Assembly: GCF_008831285.2 (NCBI RefSeq)
Contig: NC_045144.1
Span: forward strand, 7,911,886 to 7,975,885
Direction of reading: 5' to 3'
DNA from: Nymphaea colorata
Taxonomy: Eukaryota > Streptophyta > Magnoliopsida > Nymphaeales > Nymphaeaceae
DNA length: 64,000 nt
Part shown: one piece after another, positions 1 through 9,866 of the stretch
How positions within the stretch are numbered: the stretch's first letter is position 1
Layout of the letters: each line of letters starts with the position of its first letter
Made by a program: the position numbers and the translations under genes
Notes under the pieces: model-generated
What the model saw: the letters and a program-made list of their open reading frames with translations, nothing else
Database searches by the model: none
Told to the model about the DNA's origin: nothing

Positions 1-1340
1 CGGTTCATGCTTCACCATCTACAGCTCAGAAAGGGCAGCTCCATGTCTGGCTTTTGCAGCAAATGCTAGATTCTCTGCAATCCCTTGCTTGATTTCTTCA
101 GCCTGCAATTCAACAGACTTGCAATCTTCATTTGCTTGCTCTTCTTAATCTACAGGTCTACTTGTTTCTCGATGAGCCCTTTTCGATGAGCCATGATGAG
201 CAAGATCCAAACACCATTCAAATGAAAGAGGCGGTTGCGGACAACCGCCCCATGCACATTTTCAGCTTTCCTCTATACAAAATGAGGATGTTTATTCAAA
301 TTCGATGATTATCAAAATGCAACGTCCATCCAGATGCGAGCATGGAACTATATATATTATAGGGGATGCAAGCGAATGGAAAGAATATGTCTCTTCTTCT
401 TCTTCCGCTGCCTATCGAGGTATTTCTTCTGAACCTCAAAATTACAAGATCAATACCATGTGATGCATGTTTGAAATACTACAATGGTATTAGAGGCTCG
501 TCTCTTGTGGCAGGGGGAACATCCAATGGCTGGAGAACGGCCCTCTTCCCCTTTGGCAGACTGGTTTCCGTTTCCTCAGGAGGAGGCGTTTGGGACATTC
601 GGTCGCAATCAGAAGCTTTGTCACAAGGGCTTATTAGGACGGCAGTCTGCCTACAAGGGTTTCTACTCTCCAAGGCGCGTCGGAGACAACGGCAAGACGC
701 CATCACCTGGGTACATAGAAATGAAAAAAGAAAGACTGGACACCTACTTGAGTGGAAGGCTGCCAAGACTCTCCGCCGGTGGCTGAGTTTTTCATGGCAC
801 GCAGTCCTTTTTTCTTCCCCCTTCTGGACGCACAGAGTGGCGATGGAGAAAAGCGGAGCCGCTGGCGTCTGCTGCCGGTCGCCGCATGCCAAACGAAGCC
901 CGGTGGTCTCCGAGGCCAAGCCAAAACGAGAGGGTGGCTCCTTCCACCGGCGGGCCAGCAGAGCTGCTGCCAAGAATGGCCAGCCGAGGTCGGAATAGAA
1001 GGCGGCCGGAACAAGAAGGATTTTTTTCTCCAACCTCCGACAGCCGATGTTTGATCGGAGGGTTTGGCCCTCTGACAAAGACGGAACAGAAGGGTCGAAA
1101 GCGGAAAATGAGCGCTACCCTCCGTCCCCACGTTCCGCTCTGTCGCCGGCCGGCCCTCCGAGCACCGGGCGATGCTGTTTATCTTATTTTATTTGCTTTT
1201 TTGTTTGTATTTTTGTTTGCTTGTTGATTCACAGTTTTCATATCCGAATTAAACTTCAGATCAAGATTCAAATCCATGATTAGTTGATGATATAGATATA
1301 AGTTTAGATTGTATCCTAATCCATCAATCATTTTCCATTC
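1..1340. other. GC-rich stretch without a recognisable gene
   Basis: About 500-1160 is clearly richer in G+C than its surroundings and carries several overlapping open frames on both strands (up to about 210 codons at 366-998 plus and 199 codons at 479-1078 minus). None of the translations resembles a protein family I know, and they overlap one another in conflicting frames, as expected by chance in GC-rich sequence. A small perfect hairpin lies at 230-249 (8-bp stem, CGGA loop). A TATA-like run (tatatatt) sits near 350. This could be the GC-rich 5' end of a gene or part of a repeat. I assign no function. Confidence 0.3.
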
Positions 1341-1361
1341 CTTTTAAAAGCAGAAATTGAA

Positions 1362-1727
1362 GTATCTGACCACTCAAGTCGAAATCCATGGCAACTGTGT
1401 ATGGTTTTCAAGTGGAAGAAGTCAAATGCATGCTCAGACTCCTCATTATCTGGCTTGGCACCATCGTCTACGTCGTGTTCACTCAAATGGCCTCCTTCTT
1501 TTGCTGTACATGGAGCAGTCATGACGTCCACTGCATCCACGTATACTTTCAATATGTGAACATACTTGCAGAAGAGATGTTCATAGTTACAAAGAGAGAG
1601 ACCATTTGAATGAACACAACAGAGTAGACAATGGTGCAAAGCTAGGGAGAGGCCTAAGCATGCATTTGATTTCTTCCACTTGGATTACAGTACACGGTTG
1701 CCATGGATCTCGAGTTGAGCGGTTAGA
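1362..1727. repeat. Inverted repeat with about 70-bp arms
   Basis: The segment around 1365-1434 returns in reverse complement at about 1655-1725. Both arms contain CCATGGCAAC and GTGGAAGAA, then TCAAATGCATGC, with scattered mismatches. The spacer is about 220 bp. No clear target duplication was seen. It may be a small MITE or a local inverted duplication. Open frames running through it are not convincing genes. Confidence 0.55.
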
Positions 1728-1853
1728 TGCTCTACCCTACTCAAGTTTTTGTTCTTGCTACTGTTCTCAATGCAGACATTAAGAAAGTGTACTGTTCACT
1801 GCTATAGAGTGTTATATACAAAGAGTGTCATATATATATATATATATATATAA
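1728..1853 (+). repeat. Direct repeat copy 1, ending in (TA)n
   Basis: This segment (GCTCTACCCTACTCAAG, then AATGCAGACATT, GTGTACTGTTCACTGC, AGAGTGTCATATA) recurs in the same orientation at 2915-3028. Both copies end in a TA dinucleotide run. Each copy follows directly on an inverted-repeat structure (1362-1727 and 2095-2910), so the pair may be ends of a duplicated composite unit. Confidence 0.65.
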
Positions 1854-2094
1854 GCGGAAAGAACAAGGTTTTTCTGCGAATAACTGATTAATTTACCAGT
1901 GGTAGAGTAAATATATTTAATCTGGATGAAAAGTTGGTGCTATTATCTGTGGGATAAGAAGTTAATTATTAGGAGCAAGAACATGATAGTCATTAGCTTA
2001 AAGTTAATCGGGTGATGTTGCAAAGAGAGAGGCCATTTGAATAATTATAGTATAATTTCAAAGGCATGCATTTAAGTGCGCTAACAACACCAAA

Positions 2095-2910
2095 AATCAT
2101 CCAAAAATTGGATCTTTCACAAGAGAAAGCATTTAATGAACAAAAAAAAAAAAGCACATAAATCAATCAAAAGAGATCAGATCAACGTCAAATCAGCGTA
2201 TAAACTCCTCGACGCAAGAGAGGGTCAACCAAACCTTTGTATAAATTGGTCGAACGACGTGCCCGTAGAAAAACCAGATGTTGGCGAGGACGAACCCGCG
2301 AATCGAAATGGGGAAAAAAACCCTAAAAGGAAGAAATGCTGGACAAGAGAAAAGAGAAGAGAAAAGATGCTGGACAAGAGAAAAGAGAAGAGAAAAGATG
2401 AGCAAAGACTGAACAAGACGGGTGAAGTGGATTCCTTATATAGGGGATCGCAGCAAACGACAGCTTAATCCGAGGTGCGGGTTCGAACCCATTGAGGGCC
2501 TCAACTCACACACCGAAAGGATTAACGACGGTTAAGCCGATCTCCAACCCTTGCCTCCGGTTAAAGCTGTTGTTTGCTGCGATCCCCTACGTAAGGATCC
2601 ACCTAACCCGCCCTTCTCAGTCTCTGCTCCGCTTTTCTCTTCTCTTTCCTCTCGTCCAACATCTCCTCCTTGTAGGGTTTTTTTCCCATTTCGATTCACG
2701 GGTTTGTCCTCGAGAACATCTCGTTTTTCTCCCGGCACCTCGTTCAACTGAATTATACAAAGGTTTGGTTGACCCTCTCTTGCCTCGACGAGTTTATACG
2801 CTGATTTGACGTGGATGATTTGGATCTGATCGTTTTTTATTGATTTATTGCATCTTTTTTTTGTTCATTAAATGGTTTCTCTTCTGAAAGATCGAATTTT
2901 TGGATTATCT
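2095..2910. repeat. Long inverted repeat (foldback) with about 350-bp arms
   Basis: The left arm runs from about 2095 to 2463 and the right arm from about 2563 to 2910. They are imperfect reverse complements: AATGAACAAA, AGCGTATAAACTC, GAGAGGGTCAACCAAACC and AGGGGATCGCAGCAAAC in the left arm all reappear inverted in the right. The central spacer is about 100 bp and holds a tRNA B-box-like GGGTTCGAACCC (2478-2490). The left arm contains a tandem 31-bp duplication (about 2337-2398). Read outward from the centre, each arm looks like a gene 5' region: a TATA-like CCTATATAAGG in the left arm (degraded to CCTACGTAAGG in the right), a pyrimidine-rich leader, then AGGGTTTTTT. No matching target duplication was found. 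It could be a Mutator-type element with long termini, or an inverted duplication of a captured leader. Confidence 0.65.
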
Positions 2911-2914
2911 TGAG

Positions 2915-3028
2915 TTGCTCTAGCTTACTCTAGTTTTTGTTCAATGCAGACATTCGGAAAGTGTACTGTTCACTGCCATAGAGTGTTTTATATAAAGAGT
3001 GTCATATATATATATATATATATATAAA
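2915..3028 (+). repeat. Direct repeat copy 2, ending in (TA)n
   Basis: Second copy of the segment at 1728-1853, in the same orientation, starting just after the right arm of the foldback. It shares AATGCAGACATT, GTGTACTGTTCACTGC and AGAGTGTCATATATA. It differs by a deletion of about 14 bases in the first third and by scattered substitutions. Confidence 0.65.
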
Positions 3029-4147
3029 CAGAAGAGCGTTTCTTACCCAACTCATGTAGTTGTTTGCCATCTAGAGGTGTCTCAACCCAGGGAGGAGCAG
3101 CTGTGGGTAGTGTGTGGGCATTTGACCACAACCCACTTCAAGGAAATCTTTCTCGTCTGCATTTTCTTTTTACCCTTTAAAAATTTAAATTTGTATAACT
3201 ATGCACTTTAAACAGATTTTTGTTCACATAACTGAAACCCATGAAGAGAAACACCAAGACAAAAGACTGTGTTAGTGAGGAATAACTTCAAGAAGAGCAA
3301 AGAACCAAAGAATTCATTATACAAGAAGAAGAACAAAAACAAGAAGAAGAAGAAGAACGATATATAATAGAGACACTGACATGCTTGATACTACTTGGAA
3401 ATTAACTGGGATGCGGTGCAGTGGTTTTCATTCATAACAGGGGCGACATGAGATAAAGCTCTCTCTCTCTCTCGCTAAAAATTGGATTGGTCGAAGCTAT
3501 CAATAGGGCCTCTATATATCCTTGTGATCTCTTAGAATACATCTTGGGGTGAAGATGTCCTTCTTTTTCAGGACAATTTGTAATGAAATTGTTTAATGCC
3601 AAATGTGAGAAATACTGCTTCTATTGCATTATTATTTTGGGAAAATGTGACATTTTAAAAGATTGTATCTATAAAAGATGATGCCAAATGATGTTATTTT
3701 AGGATATTTTGGATGTGACAGTTCAATTTGATTCCTAATCTACATATAAAAATACATCCTGAGAAGATACTCTTAAAATGTTGTAGGTATAATTGATCCG
3801 GAGTGAAAAATTCATATATTAAGCATCACTATGCACATAAAGATTGAAAGTAACTAGGGACAATATTGCATTACCATATACATCTTTTGAGATTAATTTC
3901 TTTCTTTTTTTTGGGCCAAAATTTTCTGGTCTACATTAGCCGTATTGCAAAAAATAGAACTTACTTTGTATAGTCACGATAGCCTCAAACCGTTGCCAAC
4001 AAGCATGGGGCCCGATATGGCCTCCTTAACCAGTGGCCAAGGAGTGGAAGGATTGTTCAAGGCAACCCCTTAGACCCATTATGAAACATATTGACTAGAA
4101 ATAGCTTGTTTTTATTTTATTTTCTTTGTTTAGGTAAATATGTCAAT

Positions 4148-4188
<41 letters not shown>

Positions 4189-4578
4189 CTTCTACCATAA
4201 AAATCTTCTATTAAGATTTTTCTTCTTGATTTTGGCTTGCATTTGATAATGCTCATTCTATACTTGAGGCCATATTGCATTGCTTTTACGCCATAAAGTA
4301 TTGAAATTTAACATGGTTCCATGTTTAATCACCTACGTCCACAAAAAGGCCAGACCCATCGACCCTAGGGTTGATAGGTTGATAGTGCATTACATAGAAA
4401 TCATACATCCAACGTTGCTCTAAAAATTTCTTTTTATTATCATTAAACTCAAAATATATTTTTCATTTACGGCACCATAAACTTCTAACATAAAGAGCTT
4501 CTATTGAGATTTTCTCCTTCATTTTAGTTTGCTTTTGATATGCTCATTAATTCCAGCATCTGCTCAATGCTGGAGGTG
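3029..4578. other. Intergenic, no gene seen
   Basis: AT-rich sequence with a purine-rich GAAGAAGAA stretch near 3320-3360 and a (TA)n microsatellite at about 4149-4184. I see no coding frame with family resemblance and no RNA gene. Confidence 0.6.
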
Positions 4579-4586
4579 GTTACGCC

Positions 4587-4858
4587 CAGGGCGGAGCCAG
4601 GATTTTTTGTAGGATCGGGCTAAGACGATTTGCGGGCCGGGCCAAGGTCGGACCAAAAGGAACGATCAATCGGGCCAAACTAAAAAAAATTGATTTTTTC
4701 AATATAAAAAAAAAAAAATGGCCAAGGTCGGACCAAGAGGAGCGATCGATCGGGCCAAACTAAAAAAATTGATTTTTTCAATATAATTTTTTTTTTCCTG
4801 AGCTCACCCAGGCCATGGTCCGGGCGCCCCCCCCCCCCCCCCCCCTCCCTCCGCCCTG
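4587..4858. mobile_element. hAT-type MITE with 8-bp target duplication
   Basis: The 272-bp element begins CAGGGCGGAGCCAGG and ends in CTCCGCCCTG, so its first and last ten bases (CAGGGCGGAG) are inverted repeats. It is flanked on both sides by GTTACGCC (4579-4586 and 4859-4866), an exact 8-bp duplication. An 8-bp duplication with CAGGGGCGGAG-like ends is typical of hAT elements, particularly the Tip100 type. The interior holds two tandem copies of an approximately 80-bp unit (starting GGCCAAGGTCGGACCAA), each with an A-rich TTGATTTTTTCAATATA segment, followed by a long C run. There is no coding capacity, so it is non-autonomous. Confidence 0.85.
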
Positions 4859-4866
4859 GTTACGCC

Positions 4867-5579
4867 CATCCCATTGCACCGTACATGGCTTCCGGTGCAT
4901 GACATGTGTTCTTCTACCCACTTCAAGGGGTAGGTGTCATGCACATGCTACCCTTTCCTTTTTCATGTAAAAACTACCCATTTCACTATGGGAAGTGAAG
5001 TAGCAAGAGAGAAAATGAAAGTTAGGCAAAGTTTAATGTTCTTTTAAGTGGTAATCACTAATTAATTACAATAAATCTCATGCTGCTCATATCTTTGTTA
5101 TCAGATCTAAATGAGTATCAAAAGGAAAAGCGATTGCGCATGATGAACTCAAGTGATCTTTAATGGGTGCACGCAAAGCGCAAACCATAATGTTCAGTAG
5201 ATTAACTAATGTGTGCATGGAACAGATTATCAACTCACGATTCTTGCACTAAAGCGTAGATACAGTAACACGTATTCCTTTTTTTGCAACTTAATTTCTG
5301 TTTTATTTTATTTTTTCCTCTTGCCAAGAAAAATCGGTGGCAGAAGGAGCCATAAATATACATCGAAAATTTCAATACAATCTCTAAACAATTGATCAAC
5401 GAGAGGCAACTATCAGTTCAAAAAATCAAATACCAAATTTTATTGAGAGAATGTGATAAATCAAGCAACAGTTATGAACAATAAAAAATGGTCTAAGGTG
5501 CACTAGACTCTACATTGCATCTAACATGGGGAGCATGGACACTAGATGTTCCGGTCTGGCTAAAGAGTAAGAGAAATCC
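4867..5579. other. Intergenic 3' of the MADS-box gene, no gene seen
   Basis: AT-rich sequence without a convincing open frame. Part of it may be 3' flank of the minus-strand MADS-box gene ending at 5580. Confidence 0.5.
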
Positions 5580-6391
5580 TTAAAGCGGGTAGACTGGCCA
5601 GCCAGCAGCATGGTTACTAAGGAAATAATCGCCGGAGGTTGCCATGGTTCCGTGAGAGTTGGAGGAGGACACCATGAAAGCGTTGTTGCTATAAGTGAAC
5701 GGGATGGTCATGGAGTTGGCGTTGTGTACACCAAGAAAGGAGCTGGATGGCAGAGGAGCAGAGGAGTAACTGGCCGAAGCATAAGGAGGAGGAGGGAGAG
5801 ACGGCAGAGGAAATTGGTTGTGGTGACTGGTGGCGGATGGTAGATGCATCGCCGCCATTCCCATCGTGAGCTCATTGGCGTGCTTGGCCAGAGCCAACCT
5901 CATCTCCTCCAGGGTGCCCTTCAACTCCTCAAGCTGCTCGAGCGAGAAGTTCTCCATGTTGGCGTCCCAGAAGTCGCACCCTCGCTCCGGTGCAGCTTTT
6001 GTAGCAGGACACGGCGCTTCTTCTCGACTTCGATCTGTTGGACGAGCTCGTCATTCTGGCGGTTGAGCTCATCAATGGTAGACGCATAGTGGGCGTCGGG
6101 AGGGGTGGGGACGTGGGAGGAAGGGTCGATGAAGCGGTTGATGACAGCATCAACGGAGGGGTCGCCGTAGGAGAAGGCCTTGCCGGCGGGAGAGAAGACG
6201 ATGATGGCAATCTCAACACCACAGAGAATGCAGAGCTCTCCGGCCTTCTTGATGAGCCCATTTCGTCGCTTTGAGAAGCAGACCTGACGAGCCTCCTCGT
6301 TGATTATCTTCTTTATCTCTATCTTCTGCCTCCCCATTCTTGATTTGCTGATGCACCCACCATTATTGTTCCTTTCATTCTTCTTCTCCAT
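5580..6391 (-). pseudogene. Type I (M-alpha) MADS-box gene, AGL62-like, with one frameshift
   Basis: The 5' frame (6391 down to 5921, 156 codons) encodes a MADS domain from about residue 19 (MGRQKIEIKK, then FSKRRNGLIKKAGELC, then IVFSPAGKAFSYG), followed by a helix of the AGL61/AGL62 kind (NDELVQQIEVEKKR). Family members continue with a Trp-containing motif and a Leu-rich helix. These are present but in a different frame: DFWDAN, then MENFSLEQLEELKG, running to the stop at 5580 with a Ser/Pro-rich tail. The two frames meet at about 5971-5990, where one missing base would explain the switch. M-alpha genes usually lack introns, so splicing is an unlikely explanation. AGL62-type factors act as heterodimers in female gametophyte and endosperm. 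A sequencing error is possible, since an assembly gap lies 450 bp upstream. The MADS domain itself is intact, so a truncated 156-residue protein could still bind DNA. Confidence 0.8.
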
Positions 6392-6844
6392 GAGATCTAA
6401 GAAGAGTTGAAGGATTCATCTTCTTGGAAATCCTTATGATTACTCGATCGACTGCTGTGTTGCTATGAACTACCTTGCCTTACTCTGCAAAAATGAAGGA
6501 ATGTAAATTAAACTTTGATCTTCAAACAGTAATGGCCAGCAAAAACTTTATAGATTTCTTCCGCAGTTAAAATAGAAAGAACAAAAAGCATGTCAATTCT
6601 CTCTCTCTTGAAACTACTGATGGAATGTCCGAGTTTACTAATTTGAACGTTTGATTGATACAAGGAAAAAAAATCAAATTAACGAATGTTTGGTGATTAA
6701 AGAGCCCATTTTTCATGTAGTAATCTGGCAAATTATTGAAGATCTAGATCTACAACCACAATTTTAACTCAATTTCATCCCTATTCCGGGCCTTTCAAGG
6801 TTAGCCATCAAATATAGATCTTGGAACTGTGCCAGATTCATTCA

Positions 6845-6944
6845 NNNNNNNNNNNNNNNNNNNNNNNNNNNNNNNNNNNNNNNNNNNNNNNNNNNNNNNN
6901 NNNNNNNNNNNNNNNNNNNNNNNNNNNNNNNNNNNNNNNNNNNN
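6845..6944. other. Assembly gap (100 N)
   Basis: Exactly 100 consecutive N, the usual placeholder for a gap of unknown size. It lies upstream of the minus-strand MADS-box gene, so part of that gene's promoter may be missing. Confidence 0.98.
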
Positions 6945-8320
6945 GCTCATTAATCTAGAACGTGCAAATCTAAATCAAGTTCCCTAAAACAACCAAATCC
7001 AAAATGAACCATATCTGCAGGTAACATTATAAAACACAGAAAAGAAACCAAAAAGAAATGTCCAAAAAACAACAAAAAATTAACAGAAGCCACTCTTGGT
7101 TCCTCGTCCCTACCTATATGGATAAAACTTAAGATTACTAACTAGGCAGCCAAGAAGCACGTCTATTACAAAATACTCTCCTAAGCTGTTACACAAACCA
7201 AATAATTAACAAACACAGACACCTAACAAGTGCAGTTTGATAAATAATCGGATCGAAAAGTGTTTCACGTGGGAAATGAACGCACATGCTAGTAGCATAT
7301 TCGTCAAGGGACCCGCTTCTGTCATAAGTCACCGGAGTGCTTTAACAACTCGTCTTGGCAATCAGGGAGTGGTGTTGTGCTACTTCACCAACACAAAGTA
7401 GGAGGATACTTGGACAAGATGTCGATACACTGTAGCAAGTACACGGTCAAGCATTCGCAAAGATACTGGAGACTATAATTCACAATCTCTTTCTTCAGAA
7501 ACTGGAAGATTTATCGGCCGCTTTCCTCTAAAATAAGCGTGATTCCGGTATCGCATTCGTCTGTCGGATGAATCGGACTTAGAACTTGCATTTCCAATCA
7601 ATGATCTGGGGAAGCGTGAAGTCCCGTTAGACTAGCACTATTGATGGTGACAATACTCGAGCTCAACACCAAGGAACTTGGGATGAAGAAAATGACAAGA
7701 TTCGAACCCGACATCCGTTGGTTATAGCTATTTTGGAACTGCTGATATGATCTATACAATTGGTTGATACTTGATAGGAAAGCCAGAAGTCAGGCTCCGC
7801 GGAGCAGTTCCTGTGAGCCAGCGAGTTACAAACAAACCTAACCAGTCTATAAGATATAGACAAACTTCAGTCTGCCACATTATGAAGAAGATGATGAAGC
7901 AGGGGTAGGAATCGGGGTTAGGCTCACGTACCAAGTTTGACGATGCAACGAAGAGGTCTGCTAAGGCTCACAGGCGAAGGCGGTGCCTCGTCGGCCATGT
8001 CGATGAAATCAACACTTTGGTGGAAGAACGGAAACTCGAGAACTCTCTCCAGCAGCAAGAAACTGAGAAAGGCCTGAATATTTAGCCGCAGGATATAGTG
8101 TGATGTTTTAACACGTTTCTTGGATCAATTTTTCTTTAACGGCTTTCTTGGGGGCAATCTTCAAAACACAACGAACAGCCACCGATAAAAGCTTGGATCT
8201 TTAGTAAGAGTTTGCCCCTTACCGGCCACGTTCATTATAATGGCTAATTAATGTCTATCTTTTGGACACAATTAATGTCCGTGTTTTGAATAGATGCATT
8301 ATACACTTACATAGTGTCTC
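6945..8320. other. Intergenic, no gene seen
   Basis: AT-rich sequence. The minus strand at about 7686-7705 reads GTCGGGTTCGAATC, a B-box-like motif of tRNA-derived SINEs, but I cannot define an element or fold a tRNA around it. There are no convincing coding frames. Confidence 0.45.
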
Positions 8321-8459
8321 TATTGTGATGTGCACGTAAGAATTTATTTGAAAACATTAACAAGTTGTCATTGTAACGCTAGGCTTTTGCTATTGTGATG
8401 TGCACGTAAGAGTTTATTTGAAAACATTAACAAGTTGTCATAGTAACGCTCGGCTTTTG
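8321..8459 (+). repeat. 70-bp tandem duplication
   Basis: Two adjacent 70-bp copies begin TATTGTGATGTGCACGTAAG at 8321 and 8391 and differ at only a few positions. A GC-rich stretch follows (8460-8610), ending in a possible splice donor (GCTCAG followed by GTGAGA, near 8610). That could be a non-coding first exon of an unseen gene, but nothing downstream confirms it. Confidence 0.8.
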
Positions 8460-8619
8460 GAGGACGATCGGGTCAGGATCCAGACCCGGACCCGAACTCC
8501 TCGTGCGACAGAGCCCGACACCGCCCTCTTCTCCCTCGTCTATCTCCTGGAGGTCTCCCGTGCCAGCGGAGGTGTTGGGCGGCGACGAGAATGACGGCGG
8601 TGGTGCTCAGGTGAGACTT

Positions 8620-9414
8620 TTGATTCCTCTCCGTCTCTTCCTTATTTAATAGAAAACTTGCCCATTGTTTCGCATTGCTTGACTCATCTCTTTTAAAATT
8701 GTTGTGTAGTCGCACCTCGATGCTTGATGTTTTTTTTTTTTTAAAATGTTTGAGGGCGTGACAGATATTGGTTTATGGATATACCAAAAAAGTATGAAAA
8801 ACTCTTGGACCACAGTAACTTAGTGTTTAATGAATATGTTTCAATGTTTAAGGCTCACGACAAAGTAACTTTTACTTATTTTTTTATTACTCTTGAAGAA
8901 TATTTCATTACCCAAGCATGCAAAACTGGAAATGAGGAAATATGGAGGAAAAATTAATTCAAAAAGGTTTCACATTGGGGGGCATTTAATTCACATGCAA
9001 CATAGACAAAGTGATAGTGAGCAATATATCTCGTAGTCTCAAAAAATACGTTTTCTGTTTTTGGAAAAAAATGTGTTACAAGCACAAAAAATAAGTCAGC
9101 CAACTAAAATGGTTAGCCGAATAAAACGGTAAAAAACACTGCTGTTTTTTTAAATGCCAAAAAAAAAAAGACCAATTTAAAGGACGTTTTTTGCAATTTT
9201 TCCCCATCTCCCCCTTTCACATTTTAGGTATTTTTTTTTCACATTTTTTGGTGCCAAACGATTTGTCTCCATTTATTTATTTTTGTTGCATATCTACTTA
9301 TTTTTTATGTTGTTGTATTGGTTTCTTATTTATTTTATTTTTTTTAAATTTTTAAGATTTTTTTTCTCCATTTTTTTCCAACTCGCTGTATTATTATGCC
9401 GAAGAAATACTTCA
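8620..9414. other. Intergenic, no gene seen
   Basis: AT-rich DNA with several poly-T and poly-A tracts (for example near 8730, 9150 and 9340). No feature is supported. Confidence 0.5.
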
Positions 9415-9866
9415 CCGTTTAAAATGCAAAAAACATATTTGTGATTATGGACTCTACACCTACCGTAAACTTATATTCTTTACTGCCAATTCCCTTCGAT
9501 GGTTTTGTGCTACCACTACACAAAGAGCTTAAATAGAAACTAACAAATATTTTACCCGATTTGCTTAAATCTAGAGTAATCTTTTCTGATGTGGAGTTGC
9601 AGTGTTGCACATTTGCCACGAAATCTTTTAGTTCATAATTGTCAAATTTTTAAAAATAAAATCCGGCCACTTCATGTAAAAAATAATTAACAATAATTTG
9701 TAATGATTGTATTTTTAAGAATATATGTAACATATCTTATATAATAGTATGTTGTATGATATGGTCCCATAGTACCATATCGTATACTTTTATAAACTAC
9801 TAATATACCAGTATGGTATTGCATGCTGATCATTGTAATACTACTAGGTGAGTTAACCAACATGCA
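9415..9866 (+). repeat. Dispersed repeat, copy 1 (also at 20955-21375)
   Basis: About 450 bp shared in the same orientation with 20955-21375. Shared blocks include TCTGATGTGGAGTTGCA, AATCTTTTAGTTCATAATTG, ACTTCATGTAAAAAATAA, TTTTTAAGAATATATGTA and CATGCTGATCATTGTAATAC. There is no coding capacity. Both copies end near a GTTAACCAA motif. It is probably a non-autonomous element or an LTR fragment; the type is unresolved. Confidence 0.75.

Noticed and set aside
366-1131. Overlapping open frames of 100-210 codons on both strands
   Set aside because: They conflict with one another, resemble no protein family I know, and lie in GC-rich sequence where long frames arise by chance.
1328-1639. Minus-strand 103-codon frame
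   Set aside because: It runs through an inverted repeat and matches no family; no supporting signals.
2478-2490. tRNA gene suggested by GGGTTCGAACCC
   Set aside because: No cloverleaf can be folded around it; it lies in the spacer of a foldback repeat.
7686-7705. tRNA or SINE suggested by GGGTTCGAATC on the minus strand
   Set aside because: A B-box-like motif alone; no convincing A box at the right distance and no fold.
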